A DNA stretch of 64,000 nt from Glycomyces lechevalierae (GCF_027622945.1 NZ_JAPZVQ010000022.1:19725-83724), one strand, 5' to 3'. Shown: positions 17,600 through 26,906, counted from the first letter of the stretch. Notes: generated from the letters alone by a model not told the origin. A program made the numbers and translations.

Positions 17600-17906
17600 T
17601 CCTCCGAGCCTCGTCGATCGGAGGCGCGGGTGCGATGCGGTCAGCCGGTCGATTCGGGGTGGGGCAGACCCCCGGCCGCGCCCCGGAGCCGGCTCGCCGC
17701 CCACGCCAGGACTCCCGACGCGAGCAGCACCCCGAGCAGCCCGGCGATGTGCAGGCCGATCCCCGGCGGCCTATCGGCCCTCCGCTCGCCCGCCCGCCAC
17801 GTCAGCGGCGGTGTCAGCTCGGCGTCAGGGGCGTGTAAGCGCGGGCGCCCATAGTTGCTTCATCAACGAGGAACACCTCGACGACAACGCTTGAAGGAGC
17901 ACCGAA
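17600..17906. other. Intergenic stretch with a possible 5'-less gene remnant
   Basis: No complete gene. On the minus strand a frame ending at 17641 encodes a membrane-helix-like peptide (IGLHIAGLLGVLLASGVLAW) followed by a basic tail and a stop, but the frame has no good start because a stop lies upstream. It may be the decayed C-terminus of an anchored protein. Confidence 0.3.
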
Positions 17907-18308
17907 ATGACCGTCAACCTCACCGCCCAGGACGAGATCACCATCCGCACCGCCGCTCACGGCACCGTCTCCCTGCTGGCCGCCGCCGGGATCTCCGGTT
18001 CGGCGCACAAGGTCTCGACCGACGCCGCCCTGGCCCTCGTGGCCGCCACCGGCACCGTCGGGCACGTCGTCGCCAGCGCCAAGGGCGCCAAGCTCAAGGG
18101 CAAGTCCACGGCCGAACTCGCCGACCAGGTGTTCCCCGCGATCACCGAGTCGGTGCGGCTGCTCGAGGCCCAGGACCCGGCCGAGGCCGAGAACTTCCGC
18201 ACCACCATCGGCGTCGTCATCGACGCCGCCGACCGCGCCCACAAGGGCGAGCCGAGCCCGGTCATGGCCGAGATGATCCGCAAGATCAACGAAGCCCTCA
18301 ACGCCTGA
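17907..18308 (+). CDS. Conserved actinobacterial protein of unknown function
   Basis: A 133-residue, all-helical soluble protein beginning MTVNLTAQDEITIRTAAHGT. It is the type of small protein widespread in actinobacteria without known function. No metal or catalytic motif is obvious. GAAGGAG lies eight bases before the ATG. A strong nested hairpin follows the stop (18319-18358), so it is probably monocistronic and well expressed (inference). Confidence 0.75.
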   Translation: MTVNLTAQDEITIRTAAHGTVSLLAAAGISGSAHKVSTDAALALVAATGTVGHVVASAKGAKLKGKSTAELADQVFPAITESVRLLEAQDPAEAENFRTTIGVVIDAADRAHKGEPSPVMAEMIRKINEALNA

Positions 18309-18318
18309 TCGAACGCTG

Positions 18319-18358
18319 CGCCGCCCCGCCAGGTCCGCCCGGACCGCGCGGGGCGGCG
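18319..18358 (+). terminator. Nested GC hairpin terminator
   Basis: Outer arms CGCCGCCCCGC (18319-18329) and GCGGGGCGGCG (18348-18358) pair perfectly; an inner GGTCC-GCCC-GGACC stem fills the loop. It begins 10 bases after the stop at 18308. Confidence 0.75.
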
Positions 18359-18406
18359 GCGTTATGCGCTTGAGCTGGGATTCCATCGTGCGTACTGTTG
18401 CGGGCG

Positions 18407-18901
18407 ATGATGAACTCCGACAACGTGCTCTCCCTGCTCGCCGCGATCCGCGAGGCCGGCCTCGACGTGTGGATCGGCGGCGGCTGGGGCATCGACGCCC
18501 TCCTCGGCGAGCAGACCCGCCCGCACCGCGACCTCGACCTGATGCACCGGGCGGAGCAGGAGCGGCGCCTCCTGGACGTGCTCGGCGGCCTCGGCTTCGC
18601 CGAGACCCTCGACTGGCGGCCGGTCCGGTTCGTCATGTCCGGCCCGGGCGGTCTCGAGATCGACCTGCATCCGCTGCGGTTCAACGATGACGGCTCCGCC
18701 GAGCAATCCTCAATGGAGGAGAGTGAGCCGTTCCGGTACCCCGCCGACTGCTTCGTCACCGGAGCCATCGGCGGCAGGACCGTGCCGTGCCTGTCTGCGG
18801 CGCAACAGGTCCACTTCCACCAGGGCTACGAGCCGACCGAACGCGACCTCGCCGACATGGCGCACCTCCGCGGCGCCTTCGGCATCCCGACGCACTTCTG
18901 A
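18407..18901 (+). CDS. Nucleotidyltransferase, LnuA/aminoglycoside adenylyltransferase-like
   Basis: A 164-residue protein of the small nucleotidyltransferase superfamily. WIGGGWGIDALLG followed by RPHRDLDLM gives the GG/W and DxD metal-binding pattern, and EIDLHPLRF supplies the third acidic residue. This layout is that of lincosamide nucleotidyltransferase Lnu(A) and related proteins. Resistance cannot be inferred from this alone. ATG 18407 and 18410 are tandem candidates; the TTG at 18398 is less likely. Confidence 0.8.
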   Translation: MMNSDNVLSLLAAIREAGLDVWIGGGWGIDALLGEQTRPHRDLDLMHRAEQERRLLDVLGGLGFAETLDWRPVRFVMSGPGGLEIDLHPLRFNDDGSAEQSSMEESEPFRYPADCFVTGAIGGRTVPCLSAAQQVHFHQGYEPTERDLADMAHLRGAFGIPTHF

Positions 18902-18983
18902 CGGCGGCGCTACCGCCGGTTCGACTCCGCGACGTAAGATCGCCTGCGCTTCTCAAACCCCTACAACCGAAGAGGCGAGCACA

Positions 18984-19622
18984 GTGGAAAAACCCCACGG
19001 CCTGGAACGCATGATCTTCTTCTCCGACGCGGTCATCGCGATCATGCTCACCCTGCTGGCACTCGAACTGCCCGTCCCCGAAGGCGACACCGCCACGGCC
19101 CTCTGGGAATCCCTCAGCGAGCACGGCGCCGCCTACCTCGCGTTCGGCATCTCCTTCGCCGTCATCGCCGCGACCTGGGTCGCCCACCACATGCTCTTCA
19201 CCCACGTCCACCGCGCCGACCCGCCGCTCATCACCCTCAACCTCCTCGCCCTCCTCGCCTACGTCCTCGTGCCGTGGGCGAGCAAGACCCTCGCCGAGTC
19301 CACCGGCGGCGCCGGCGTCGCGCTCTACTCGGCCGTCATGGCCTTCCTCGGCCTTTCGATGCTGCTGGTCCTGCGCCATGTCCGCCGCGCCGGACTCCTC
19401 GGACCCGAGACGCCTGCCGCGGTCATCGGCGGCATCCGCGCCTGGACCGTCACGACCATGCTCATGTTCGCCCTCACCATCCCCGCCGCATTCTTCTTCG
19501 GACGGCCCGTGATGTTCGTCTGGCCCGTCGTCTACCTCGGCCTCCGTCTCGCCGCCGTCCTCTACACCCGCCAAGGCAGGCGCGCCACGGTTGAAAAGCA
19601 CGTTGAAAAGCACGTCGAATAG
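18984..19622 (+). CDS. TMEM175-family potassium channel protein (DUF1211)
   Basis: A 212-residue protein with six membrane helices. The family signature is at the very start: RMIFFSDAVIAIMLTLLALE, the conserved FSDAV of helix 1 that lines the pore in bacterial TMEM175 channels. Bacterial members have one six-helix repeat and assemble as tetramers. GTG start with AGAGG upstream. The end carries a duplicated VEKHVEKHVE tail. Separated from purA by a bidirectional terminator. Confidence 0.88.
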   Translation: MEKPHGLERMIFFSDAVIAIMLTLLALELPVPEGDTATALWESLSEHGAAYLAFGISFAVIAATWVAHHMLFTHVHRADPPLITLNLLALLAYVLVPWASKTLAESTGGAGVALYSAVMAFLGLSMLLVLRHVRRAGLLGPETPAAVIGGIRAWTVTTMLMFALTIPAAFFFGRPVMFVWPVVYLGLRLAAVLYTRQGRRATVEKHVEKHVE

Positions 19623-19629
19623 CACGACG

Positions 19630-19659
19630 AAGGGCGCCGGCCTTGCGGCCGACGCCCTT
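19630..19659. terminator. Bidirectional terminator between channel gene and purA
   Basis: Arms AAGGGCGCCGGCC (19630-19642) and GGCCGACGCCCTT (19647-19659) pair with one mismatch around a TTGC loop, in the gap between convergent genes, followed by a T-rich stretch. Confidence 0.85.
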
Positions 19660-19676
19660 CGCTTCGCTTTGGGGGA

Positions 19677-20963
19677 CTAGATCATCGGGTGGCGGATGAT
19701 GTTCTCTTCGCGACCCGGGCCCACGCCGACGACGCTCACCTGGGCGCCGCACAGCTCCTCGAGCCGCTCGATGTACGTCTGCGCGTTCGGCGGCAGCTCG
19801 TCGAACTTGCGGCAGTGGGAGATGTCCTCGAACCAGCCGTCGTGGTACTCGTAGATCGGCTTCGCGTGGTGCACGTCGGTCTGCGTCATCGGCATCTCCT
19901 CGACGCGCTCACCGTCCACTTCGTACGCGACGCAGATCGGGACGCGCTCGAGCTCCGAGAGCACGTCGAGCTTCGTCACGAACAGGTCTGTGATCCCGTT
20001 GACCCGCACCGCGTAACGGCCCAGGACCGCGTCGAACCAGCCGCAGCGGCGGCGGCGGCCGGTGGTGACGCCGTACTCGCCGCCCTTCTTGAGCAGGAAC
20101 TCCCCGAACTCGTCGAACAGCTCCGTCGGGAACGGGCCCGAGCCCACGCGCGTCGTGTACGCCTTGATGATCCCGATCGACGTCGTGATCTTGTTCGGCG
20201 CGATGCCGGTGCCGACGCACGCGCCGCCCGTCGTCGGGTTCGACGAGGTCACGAACGGATACGTGCCGTGGTCCACGTCGAGCATCGTCGCCTGCGCGCC
20301 TTCGAGGAGCACGTTCTTGCCGGCTTCGAGCGCCTTGTTCAGCAGCAGCCGCGTGTCCGCGATGTACGGCTTCAGCCGCTCCGCGTACCCCAGGTACTCC
20401 TCGACCACGGCCTGCGGGTCGATCGCCTTGCGGTTGTACACCTTCACGAGGATCTGGTTCTTCTCGCGGAGGATCTGCTCGAGCTTGATCGAGAGGATCT
20501 TCGGGTCCAGGAGGTCCTGCACCCGGATGCCCTGGCGCGCCACCTTGTCCGCGTACGCCGGGCCGATGCCGCGGCCGGTCGTGCCGATGCGCGCCCCGCC
20601 CAGGTACCGCTCGACCACGCGGTCGAGCGCCCGGTGGTGCGGCATGATCAGGTGCGCGTCCGAGGAGAGCTTCAGGTTCGAGACGTCCACGCCGCCGGCG
20701 GTGAGCTCGTCGAGCTCGGAGATCAGGAACTTCGGGTCGACCACCACGCCGTTGCCGATGACCGGGACGACGCCCGGGGTCAGGATGCCCACGGGCACCA
20801 GGTGAATGGCGTACTTCGTGCCGTCAGGGGTCACGACGGTGTGCCCGGCGTTGTTGCCGCCCTGGTAGCGCACGACGTAGTCCATCTCGGCGCCGAGCAG
20901 GTCGGTGACCTTGCCCTTGCCCTCGTCGCCCCACTGCGTTCCGACGACCGCGATCGCTGGCAT
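19677..20963 (-). CDS. purA: Adenylosuccinate synthetase
   Basis: PurA joins IMP and aspartate with GTP to give adenylosuccinate, the first committed step to AMP. The 428-residue length is standard. GTP-binding GDEGKGK is at residues 12-18, the IMP-site motif is GTTGRGIGPAYADK, and TYPFVTSSNPT is the conserved loop. ATG start at 20963. The divergent neighbour is a DAG-kinase-like gene, an arrangement also seen in other actinobacteria. Confidence 0.97.
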   Translation of the reverse strand: MPAIAVVGTQWGDEGKGKVTDLLGAEMDYVVRYQGGNNAGHTVVTPDGTKYAIHLVPVGILTPGVVPVIGNGVVVDPKFLISELDELTAGGVDVSNLKLSSDAHLIMPHHRALDRVVERYLGGARIGTTGRGIGPAYADKVARQGIRVQDLLDPKILSIKLEQILREKNQILVKVYNRKAIDPQAVVEEYLGYAERLKPYIADTRLLLNKALEAGKNVLLEGAQATMLDVDHGTYPFVTSSNPTTGGACVGTGIAPNKITTSIGIIKAYTTRVGSGPFPTELFDEFGEFLLKKGGEYGVTTGRRRRCGWFDAVLGRYAVRVNGITDLFVTKLDVLSELERVPICVAYEVDGERVEEMPMTQTDVHHAKPIYEYHDGWFEDISHCRKFDELPPNAQTYIERLEELCGAQVSVVGVGPGREENIIRHPMI

Positions 20964-21080
20964 CTGCCCATCCTCCCGGGAAGTTGATCACCCGATTACC
21001 TGGTAAGCCTACTTGCATTCATTTACGCGGGGTCTCACCAGGCCTAAGCACTATGAATCGGGTCCCCGTCACACCGTAAG

Positions 21081-21920
21081 GTGGCGGCTGTGAACGTCGT
21101 CGTGTTGACACTCGTGGAAGCCAACTGCGCGAACCCCGGACCGCGCACACAGGCCCTGCACCTGGTGGACGAGCTGAAGGCGCGGGGCGCCGTCGTGCGC
21201 ACCGCCGAGGCCGCCAAACCCGAGGAAGTCGACGAGGCGCTGACCGACCCGGACGAGCGGATCGTGCTCGCCGCGGACACGGACGAGCAGGTCAACGCCG
21301 TGATGGCGCGGCTCGTGCGGCAGGCGGTCCCGGCGCCGAGCAAGCGGCCCGAGGGGCTGCCGGACGGGCGCACGATCCCCGACCTCCCCCCGATCGCGAT
21401 CCTGCCCTTGGCCACCGCGCCGGGCATCGTGGCGCGGCTGGGCCTGCCCGAGAAGCCGGCGGAGGTCGCCGCGGCCGTCACCGAGGGAGTGGTGAAACGC
21501 ACTGATCTGCTGCGGCACGACGGCGGCGGCGTCGCCGTCGACGGCGTGCGGCTCGGCGGCGGGGACCGGCCCTGGCGCGGCGTGGTGAACATCGACGACG
21601 TGGTGCTGGCCGACGGCAGCGAGCACATCCTCGCGTGCGTGGTCGCGAACGCGGACGGGTACGCGGCGACGGACGACATGGTCCTGGCCGAGCCCGACCC
21701 GGCGGACGGGAAGATCGATGTGGCGGTCGCGGTGCCGGTCACCGTGGGGCGCTTGCGGAAGAAGCTGCGCATCGAGGTGCGGCGGGCGCGCGGGCGGGCC
21801 GTGGCCGTGCACCCGGAGGACTCGGTGACGTTCATCCAGGACGGGCTCGTGAGCGAGCTGGGGCGCAAGCGCACCTGGTGGATCGAGCCGGGCGCGGCGG
21901 GCTGGTACGCGGCGTCCTAG
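21081..21920 (+). CDS. Degenerate diacylglycerol kinase-like protein
   Basis: A 279-residue protein with the two-domain pattern of DAG/lipid kinases: an N-terminal alpha/beta part, then IAILPLATAPGIVARLGLP where active enzymes have the GTGNDFAR-type segment, and a beta-rich C-terminal part (VVANADGYAATDDMVLAEPD). The nucleotide motif GGDGT is missing; AADTDEQVNAV stands at its place. It may therefore be catalytically inactive. Similar proteins accompany purA in actinobacteria. GTG 21081 or 21090 could be the start. Confidence 0.55.
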   Translation: MAAVNVVVLTLVEANCANPGPRTQALHLVDELKARGAVVRTAEAAKPEEVDEALTDPDERIVLAADTDEQVNAVMARLVRQAVPAPSKRPEGLPDGRTIPDLPPIAILPLATAPGIVARLGLPEKPAEVAAAVTEGVVKRTDLLRHDGGGVAVDGVRLGGGDRPWRGVVNIDDVVLADGSEHILACVVANADGYAATDDMVLAEPDPADGKIDVAVAVPVTVGRLRKKLRIEVRRARGRAVAVHPEDSVTFIQDGLVSELGRKRTWWIEPGAAGWYAAS

Positions 21921-22256
21921 GGGCGCAAAGGGTTTGGGCGTTTCCTGGCGCTAGCCTTCAAAACGGACATTCGCAGCGCCCCCGGCAACAACCCTGACAG
22001 CGAGGTCCGACATTGCCGCGAAGTGCAAGCGCGGCTGCGGGCTTCAGCCGCGCGCCGGGTGTCGCAACGCACACGCTCGCGAGCGGTTTCGCCTGCTCAC
22101 GCGCTCGCCGTTGAAACGTTTCGAGACCTCCGCCACTCACTCCAGGAACTTTGTAAGAGGGGTCGAAAAAGCTGGTCAATGAGGTTGCTGGCCACTGCGG
22201 GTTCCCGTAGCCTGGATGGCGCACCCAGTACCTCCCCCAGCGAAGGAGCACCCCGC
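21921..22256. other. Regulatory gap upstream of the beta-galactosidase
   Basis: No gene seen. The stretch contains a perfect palindrome GAAACGTTTC at 22113-22122 and the ribosome site GAAGGAG at 22242-22248. Confidence 0.5.
22111..22124. promoter_or_regulatory. Candidate LacI-family operator
   Basis: TTGAAACGTTTCGA has a perfect 10-base palindromic core centred on CG, the design of LacI/GalR operators. It is 133 bases upstream of the GH42 start. No LacI gene is adjacent. Confidence 0.5.
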
Positions 22257-24176
22257 ATGGCGATCGTCTATGGCGGTGACTACAACCCCGAGCAGTGGCC
22301 CCGCGAGACCTGGGCCGAGGACATGCGCCTCATGCGCGAGGCGGGCGTCAACCGCGTCAGCGTCGGCATCTTCTCCTGGGCCCTCTTCGAACCCGAGGAA
22401 GGCCGCTACGAGTTCGGCTGGTTCGACGAGGTGCTCGACCTCCTGCACCGGAACGGCATCGAGGCCTGCCTCGCCACCCCGACCGCGTCCCCGCCGCCGT
22501 GGTTCGCCGCGACCTACCCCGAAGCGGTCATGGTCGACGCCGAGGGCCGCCAGCTGACGCACGGCTCCCGCCAGGGCTTCGACCCGTCTTCGGACGTCTA
22601 CCTCGCCAAGGCCCTCGCGATCGCCGAGAAGATCGCCGAGCGGTACGCCGACCACCCCGCGGTCGCCCTGTGGCACCTCCACAACGAGTACGGCTGCCAC
22701 AACGCCCGCTCGTACACCAAGGCCGCGACCGCGAAGTTCCGCACGTGGCTGCGCGACCGCTACGGCGACCTCGACGGCCTCAACGCCGCCTGGGGCACCG
22801 CGTTCTGGTCGCAGGCCTACTCCGCCTGGGACCAGGTGTACGCGCCGCTCCCGACCCCCACGATCCCCAACCCCGGCCAGGTGCTCGACTGGAAGCGGTT
22901 CTCGTCGTGGCAGCTCGTCCAGAACTACCGGGCCGAGGCCGCGGTCATCCGCAAGTACTCCGACAAGCCGATGACCACGAACTTCATGACCGGCTCGCAC
23001 CCCGAGATCGACCTGTGGGAGTTCAGCGAAGCCGTCGACGTCGTCTCCACCGACCACTACCTGATCGGCGAGGACCCGCACGTCAACCTCGGTTTCGCCG
23101 CGGACTACGCCCGCTCGCTCGGCGCCGGCAGGCCGTGGATCCTCATGGAGCACTCCACCTCCGCCGTCAACTGGCAGGGCCGCAACCGCGCGAAGGCCCC
23201 GCGCGAGATGCTCCGCAACTCGTTCTCGCACTTCGCGCGCGGCGCGGACGCCATCATGTTCTTCCAGTGGCGGGCGTCGCGGCAGGGCGCCGAGAAGTGG
23301 CACTCGGGCATGGTCCCGCACGCGGGCACCGACTCCAAGATCTGGCGCGAGGTCTGCGAACTGGGCGCGCGCCTCGGCGAGCTCGCCGAGGTCGAGGGCT
23401 CGCGGGTGGACGCGGCGACCGCGATCCTGTGGGACTTCCCGAACGCGTGGGCGCAGGAGCACGAGGCGCGCCCGACGAACGAGTTCACCGCGCAGGGGAT
23501 CTTCGACACGTATTACGCGGCGCTGTGGCGGGCGGGCATCACCGCCGACGTCGCCGAGCCCGAAGGCGACCTCTCGAAGTACCGGTTCGTGGTCGTCCCC
23601 GCGGTCTACCTGCTGTCCCGCAAGGGCGCGGAGAACCTGCGGCAGTTCGTGAACGGCGGCGGCACCGTGCTCGTCACCCCGTACTCGGGGATCGCGGACG
23701 AGACCGACACGGTCTACCTCGGCGGCTACCCGGGCGCGTTCCGGGACGTCGTCGGCGTGCGCAGCGAGGAGTTCTACCCGTTGATCGGCGGGACGGTCGA
23801 GCTCGCCTCGGGCGGGCACGGCACGATCTGGAGCGAGGCCGCCGAACCGGCAGGTGCCGAGGTCCGCGACACCTACGCGGACGGGACCCCGGCCTGGCTG
23901 GTCAACCGCTTCGGCGAGGGCACCGCGCACTACCTGACGACCTTCCCCGACGACGCCACGCTCGACCGCATCGTCGCCGCGGCCGCCGCCGACGCCGGGG
24001 TCGCGCCCGTCGCGGAGGCGCCGCTGGGCGTCGAGGTCGTGCGCCGCGCCCACGAGGACGGCCGGAGCTGGCTGTTCTGCATCAACCACACGGACGCGGA
24101 CGCCACGGTCAAGGCGGCCGACGTGCTGATCGACGTCCCGGCCGGCGAGGTCGTCGTGCACCGCGAGCACGCGTAA
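22257..24176 (+). CDS. GH42 beta-galactosidase
   Basis: A 639-residue intracellular enzyme of glycoside hydrolase family 42. It begins VYGGDYNPEQWP, the family hallmark. The general acid is the glutamate of WHLHNEYG near residue 147 and the nucleophile the glutamate of WILMEHSTSA near 300. A trimerisation domain and a small C-terminal beta domain follow. ATG 22257 has GAAGGAG eight bases upstream; longer frames to 22023 are not supported. It likely hydrolyses short beta-galactosides (or arabinosides); no transporter gene is adjacent. Confidence 0.95.
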   Translation: MAIVYGGDYNPEQWPRETWAEDMRLMREAGVNRVSVGIFSWALFEPEEGRYEFGWFDEVLDLLHRNGIEACLATPTASPPPWFAATYPEAVMVDAEGRQLTHGSRQGFDPSSDVYLAKALAIAEKIAERYADHPAVALWHLHNEYGCHNARSYTKAATAKFRTWLRDRYGDLDGLNAAWGTAFWSQAYSAWDQVYAPLPTPTIPNPGQVLDWKRFSSWQLVQNYRAEAAVIRKYSDKPMTTNFMTGSHPEIDLWEFSEAVDVVSTDHYLIGEDPHVNLGFAADYARSLGAGRPWILMEHSTSAVNWQGRNRAKAPREMLRNSFSHFARGADAIMFFQWRASRQGAEKWHSGMVPHAGTDSKIWREVCELGARLGELAEVEGSRVDAATAILWDFPNAWAQEHEARPTNEFTAQGIFDTYYAALWRAGITADVAEPEGDLSKYRFVVVPAVYLLSRKGAENLRQFVNGGGTVLVTPYSGIADETDTVYLGGYPGAFRDVVGVRSEEFYPLIGGTVELASGGHGTIWSEAAEPAGAEVRDTYADGTPAWLVNRFGEGTAHYLTTFPDDATLDRIVAAAAADAGVAPVAEAPLGVEVVRRAHEDGRSWLFCINHTDADATVKAADVLIDVPAGEVVVHREHA

Positions 24177-24589
24177 CCGCGCCGGACCCGAGCCCGCCCG
24201 GCACGACCGGGCGACATGCGGCGGCGGGAGGACGACGGCCAGTCTCGGTGCCGACGCCCTCCCGCCGTTTTCCGCGCCCCCCGGAAGACGAGTCGGATTC
24301 CGGTCTCCGGCCCTTGTCGGACTCCGCGCGTAGTGTTGCATCGGGGGTCCCCAAGTGTCCGATTTGCCCGGACCCTCCGTTCATGTTCGACCAACGGAAC
24401 CCTAAGCGGCAGAAGGACACTCGCGTCTGCCCCGCCAGGCACCTCACTGTTCACCTAGACGGCTGTGGCCGTGCTCGCCACCTGATCGAAATCCGATCGT
24501 TATCTGGGTGAGGCATGCTGGTCAGCGCCCGCGCCGTCACCGCGGCTGGGCGCGTCAGTGGGGAACGGCTCAGACGGAGGTGGGGTGCA
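24177..24589. other. Intergenic stretch, nothing recognised
   Basis: No gene, long repeat or strong hairpin found. It presumably holds the promoter of the SGNH hydrolase gene; the ribosome site GGAGG is at its end. Confidence 0.4.
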
Positions 24590-25351
24590 ATGGCGGCGGA
24601 GTACTCGAGTTTCGTGGCCATCGGCGACAGTTTCACCGAAGGGGTGGGCGACCCCGATCCGGGCGGCGACCGCTACCGCGGCTGGGCCGACCTGTTCGCC
24701 CTCCGCGCCGCCGAGCAGTGGCCGGCCTTCGCCTACGCCAACCTCGCCATCCGCGGGCGCCTCTTCGACCGCATCGTCGACGAGCAGGTCGTCCCCGCGA
24801 TCAAGCAGAGCCCGGACCTCGTCTCGTTCGCCGCCGGCGGCAACGACGCCCTCCGCCCCGGCTTCAACCCCGTGCAGCTCTCCACCCGCGCCCACGAGGT
24901 GGTCCGCCTCCTCAAAGCCTCGGGCGCCGAAGTCGTGCTCTTCACCTGCGCGGACATCACCCCACACATCCCGGGCATCGCGGTCCTGCGCAAGCGCTTC
25001 GTCGCCACCAACGACGCCTACAAGCGCGTCGCCAAGCGTCACAACGCGGTCCTCGTCGACCTCTGGAACGACAAGGCCTTCGAGGACCCGCGCCTGTGGT
25101 CCGAGGACCGGCTCCATCTCAACACCTTCGGCCACCAGCGCGTCGCCTACGACGTGTGCGAGGCCCTCGGCGTCGAGCCCGACCCGGCCTGGAGCGAGCC
25201 GCTGCCGCACATGCCCCGCCCGCGCCGCGAGATGAACGGCGTCCAGTGGGCCGGCAAGCACCTCGCCCCCTGGGTCAAGCGCCGTCTCACCGGCAAGTCC
25301 AGCGGCGACACCGTCGACCCCAAGCGCCCCGAACTGACCAAAGTGAAATGA
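24590..25351 (+). CDS. SGNH/GDSL-family hydrolase
   Basis: A 253-residue cytoplasmic esterase-like protein. Block I AIGDSFTEG (nucleophile Ser near residue 13), block III AAGGNDALRP and block V EDRLHLNTFGH (catalytic Asp/His) are all present. The C-terminal 40 residues are basic. Substrate unknown: lipid or acetyl ester. Start ATG 24590 with GGAGG upstream; the ORF extension to 24515 is not needed. Followed by a tiny membrane peptide gene. Confidence 0.9.
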   Translation: MAAEYSSFVAIGDSFTEGVGDPDPGGDRYRGWADLFALRAAEQWPAFAYANLAIRGRLFDRIVDEQVVPAIKQSPDLVSFAAGGNDALRPGFNPVQLSTRAHEVVRLLKASGAEVVLFTCADITPHIPGIAVLRKRFVATNDAYKRVAKRHNAVLVDLWNDKAFEDPRLWSEDRLHLNTFGHQRVAYDVCEALGVEPDPAWSEPLPHMPRPRREMNGVQWAGKHLAPWVKRRLTGKSSGDTVDPKRPELTKVK

Positions 25352-25382
25352 TGCCCCGCCCTACCCGAACCGAGGAAACCTG

Positions 25383-25478
25383 ATGGGCCTGCTCTTCAAA
25401 CTCCTGGCCGTCCTGGTCATCATCCTGACCTGCGCCTTCTTCTTCGGCCTGCTCTTCAGCAAGGGCCGCGGCAAGTAA
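25383..25478 (+). CDS. 31-residue single-helix membrane peptide
   Basis: ATG 25383 to TAA 25478 encodes 31 residues: a short start, a hydrophobic helix from about residue 5 to 25 (LLAVLVIILTCAFFFGLLF) and the tail SKGRGK. GAGGAA lies six bases before the ATG. It begins 31 bases after the SGNH hydrolase stop and is probably co-transcribed. Membrane orientation should put the basic tail inside. Function unknown. Confidence 0.6.
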   Translation: MGLLFKLLAVLVIILTCAFFFGLLFSKGRGK

Positions 25479-25565
25479 CGCCCCCGAGCGTTCCTCGCGA
25501 TCTTCCTCCGCCGCTTCGGGGGTGGGCGTGGCGCTCCCGCGCACGACAGGGCATCATGGAGAACT

Positions 25566-26789
25566 GTGGGACTCCTCCAGCGTCTGTTGGGGCGCCGGGA
25601 CACACCTGATTCAGTGCCAGATCCCGCCGCCCAACCTGAACCTGCCTCCGAGCCCGAGGCCGCGACCGAACCGGTCGCCTCCTCTGGCGCCCTAGACGAT
25701 GCCGCCCCCGAAAGCAGCCCGGACCCCTCGCCGGAACCTGCGGAGGAGGACAGCATCGCTACCCAGGCGCCAGTGACCGGCCTGCGGCTCGTGCCCGCGC
25801 TCGAGCCCGAACACGAGCCGGAGCCCGAGCCCGCCGGCCCGATCCTCACGGCCGTGCCGGACCTCGAATCGGACCCCGACCTCGAGCCGGGAGCAGCAGC
25901 GGACCCGGACGGGGCCCCCGCGGGTTCTTCAGCGCCCGAACCGGAACCAGAGGCGGCGATCTTCGTGCCCGAGCGGCCCCGCCGCGAACTGCTCACATTG
26001 GACAAGCCGGTCCCGCCGCGCCCGCCGACCACCGGCCGCGACGAGATGATGCCGCGCATCGAGGACGACGAGTCCCTCGACATCGCCGGCTCGCCCCGCG
26101 CCGAACTGCGCGCCGCCGGGCTCGCCGTGCCGAAGATGCACCAGCTCGTGCGCCGCGGCGACACCGCCATGTGGGCCTTCGCCGTCCGGTCCTCCGAAGC
26201 CCTGCGCTGGTGGCTCGACATCCGCCAGTCCGCCGAGAAGACCGGCTGGATGCCCGTCCTCCTCGGCTCCGCCGAGGAGTGGCGCGACAACGGCGAGGCG
26301 ATCATCCACGAGGGCGACGACGAGCTCACCCGCGCCGACGAGATCGACGCCGCCGAACTCCTGCACGACAAGGCCGCCGAGGCCGGCGAGCCCGCGCGCG
26401 GCGTCCCGATCCTGCCGCGCCGCGGCGACACCGACTTCGCCACGCCCCACGAGCAGCACGGCCTCCTCGGCCTCGTCAGGACCGACGCGGGCTGGAAGAT
26501 CCCGGCCATGTTCCCGTGGAAGGGCTCCACGAACTGGGAGCTCTACGGCGCCGAGCACGCGGCCGTCCTGCACTCCTGGCACCGCCGCTTCGAGGCCGAA
26601 CTGGTCGCCATGACCTACGACGTCATCGAGCTGTACGTGCCGCACCCGCCCAATGCCGAAGAGGCCCTTGGGGTCGCGAGCGAGGTCTACGCCTACTGCC
26701 CGGACCTCCTCGACTCCGGCGTGCCGACGCTCGAAGACCTCGCCGAGCACATGATCAGGTCGAAGGCCTGGTACTTCCGATGGACTTAG
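25566..26789 (+). CDS. DUF4253 protein with long Pro/Glu-rich N-terminus
   Basis: A 407-residue protein, GTG start. Residues 14-135 are a disordered region full of Pro, Glu, Ala and Asp. From about 150 a folded domain follows, and the last 110 residues match DUF4253 (WHRRFEAELVAMTYDVIELY, then PHPPNAEEAL, then YCPDLLD, ending AWYFRWT). DUF4253 proteins have no known function; some occur near toxin-immunity genes. A perfect hairpin follows the gene. Confidence 0.8.
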   Translation: MGLLQRLLGRRDTPDSVPDPAAQPEPASEPEAATEPVASSGALDDAAPESSPDPSPEPAEEDSIATQAPVTGLRLVPALEPEHEPEPEPAGPILTAVPDLESDPDLEPGAAADPDGAPAGSSAPEPEPEAAIFVPERPRRELLTLDKPVPPRPPTTGRDEMMPRIEDDESLDIAGSPRAELRAAGLAVPKMHQLVRRGDTAMWAFAVRSSEALRWWLDIRQSAEKTGWMPVLLGSAEEWRDNGEAIIHEGDDELTRADEIDAAELLHDKAAEAGEPARGVPILPRRGDTDFATPHEQHGLLGLVRTDAGWKIPAMFPWKGSTNWELYGAEHAAVLHSWHRRFEAELVAMTYDVIELYVPHPPNAEEALGVASEVYAYCPDLLDSGVPTLEDLAEHMIRSKAWYFRWT

Positions 26790-26871
26790 GTCCGACCGGC
26801 AACGCAGCCGGTGGACGTAGTCGCATTGCATCGAGCGGCGCGGCCGTCCGGCCCGCCCCCAAATTGACTCG

Positions 26872-26906
26872 CGGCCCGCAAGCCCACTCGGTGAGCTTGC
26901 GGGCCG
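26872..26906. terminator. Bidirectional terminator
   Basis: Perfect 12-bp arms CGGCCCGCAAGC (26872-26883) and GCTTGCGGGCCG (26895-26906), loop 11 bases, between convergent genes. Confidence 0.85.

Noticed and set aside
17641..17838. Small membrane-protein gene on the minus strand
   Set aside because: The frame encodes a helix but has an upstream stop and no ATG/GTG/TTG start before the helix.
18407..18901. Lincosamide resistance gene
   Set aside because: Only the general nucleotidyltransferase pattern is visible; many relatives are not resistance enzymes.
22176..24341. 721-residue minus-strand ORF opposite the beta-galactosidase
   Set aside because: Antisense shadow of a clear GH42 gene; no domain or ribosome site.
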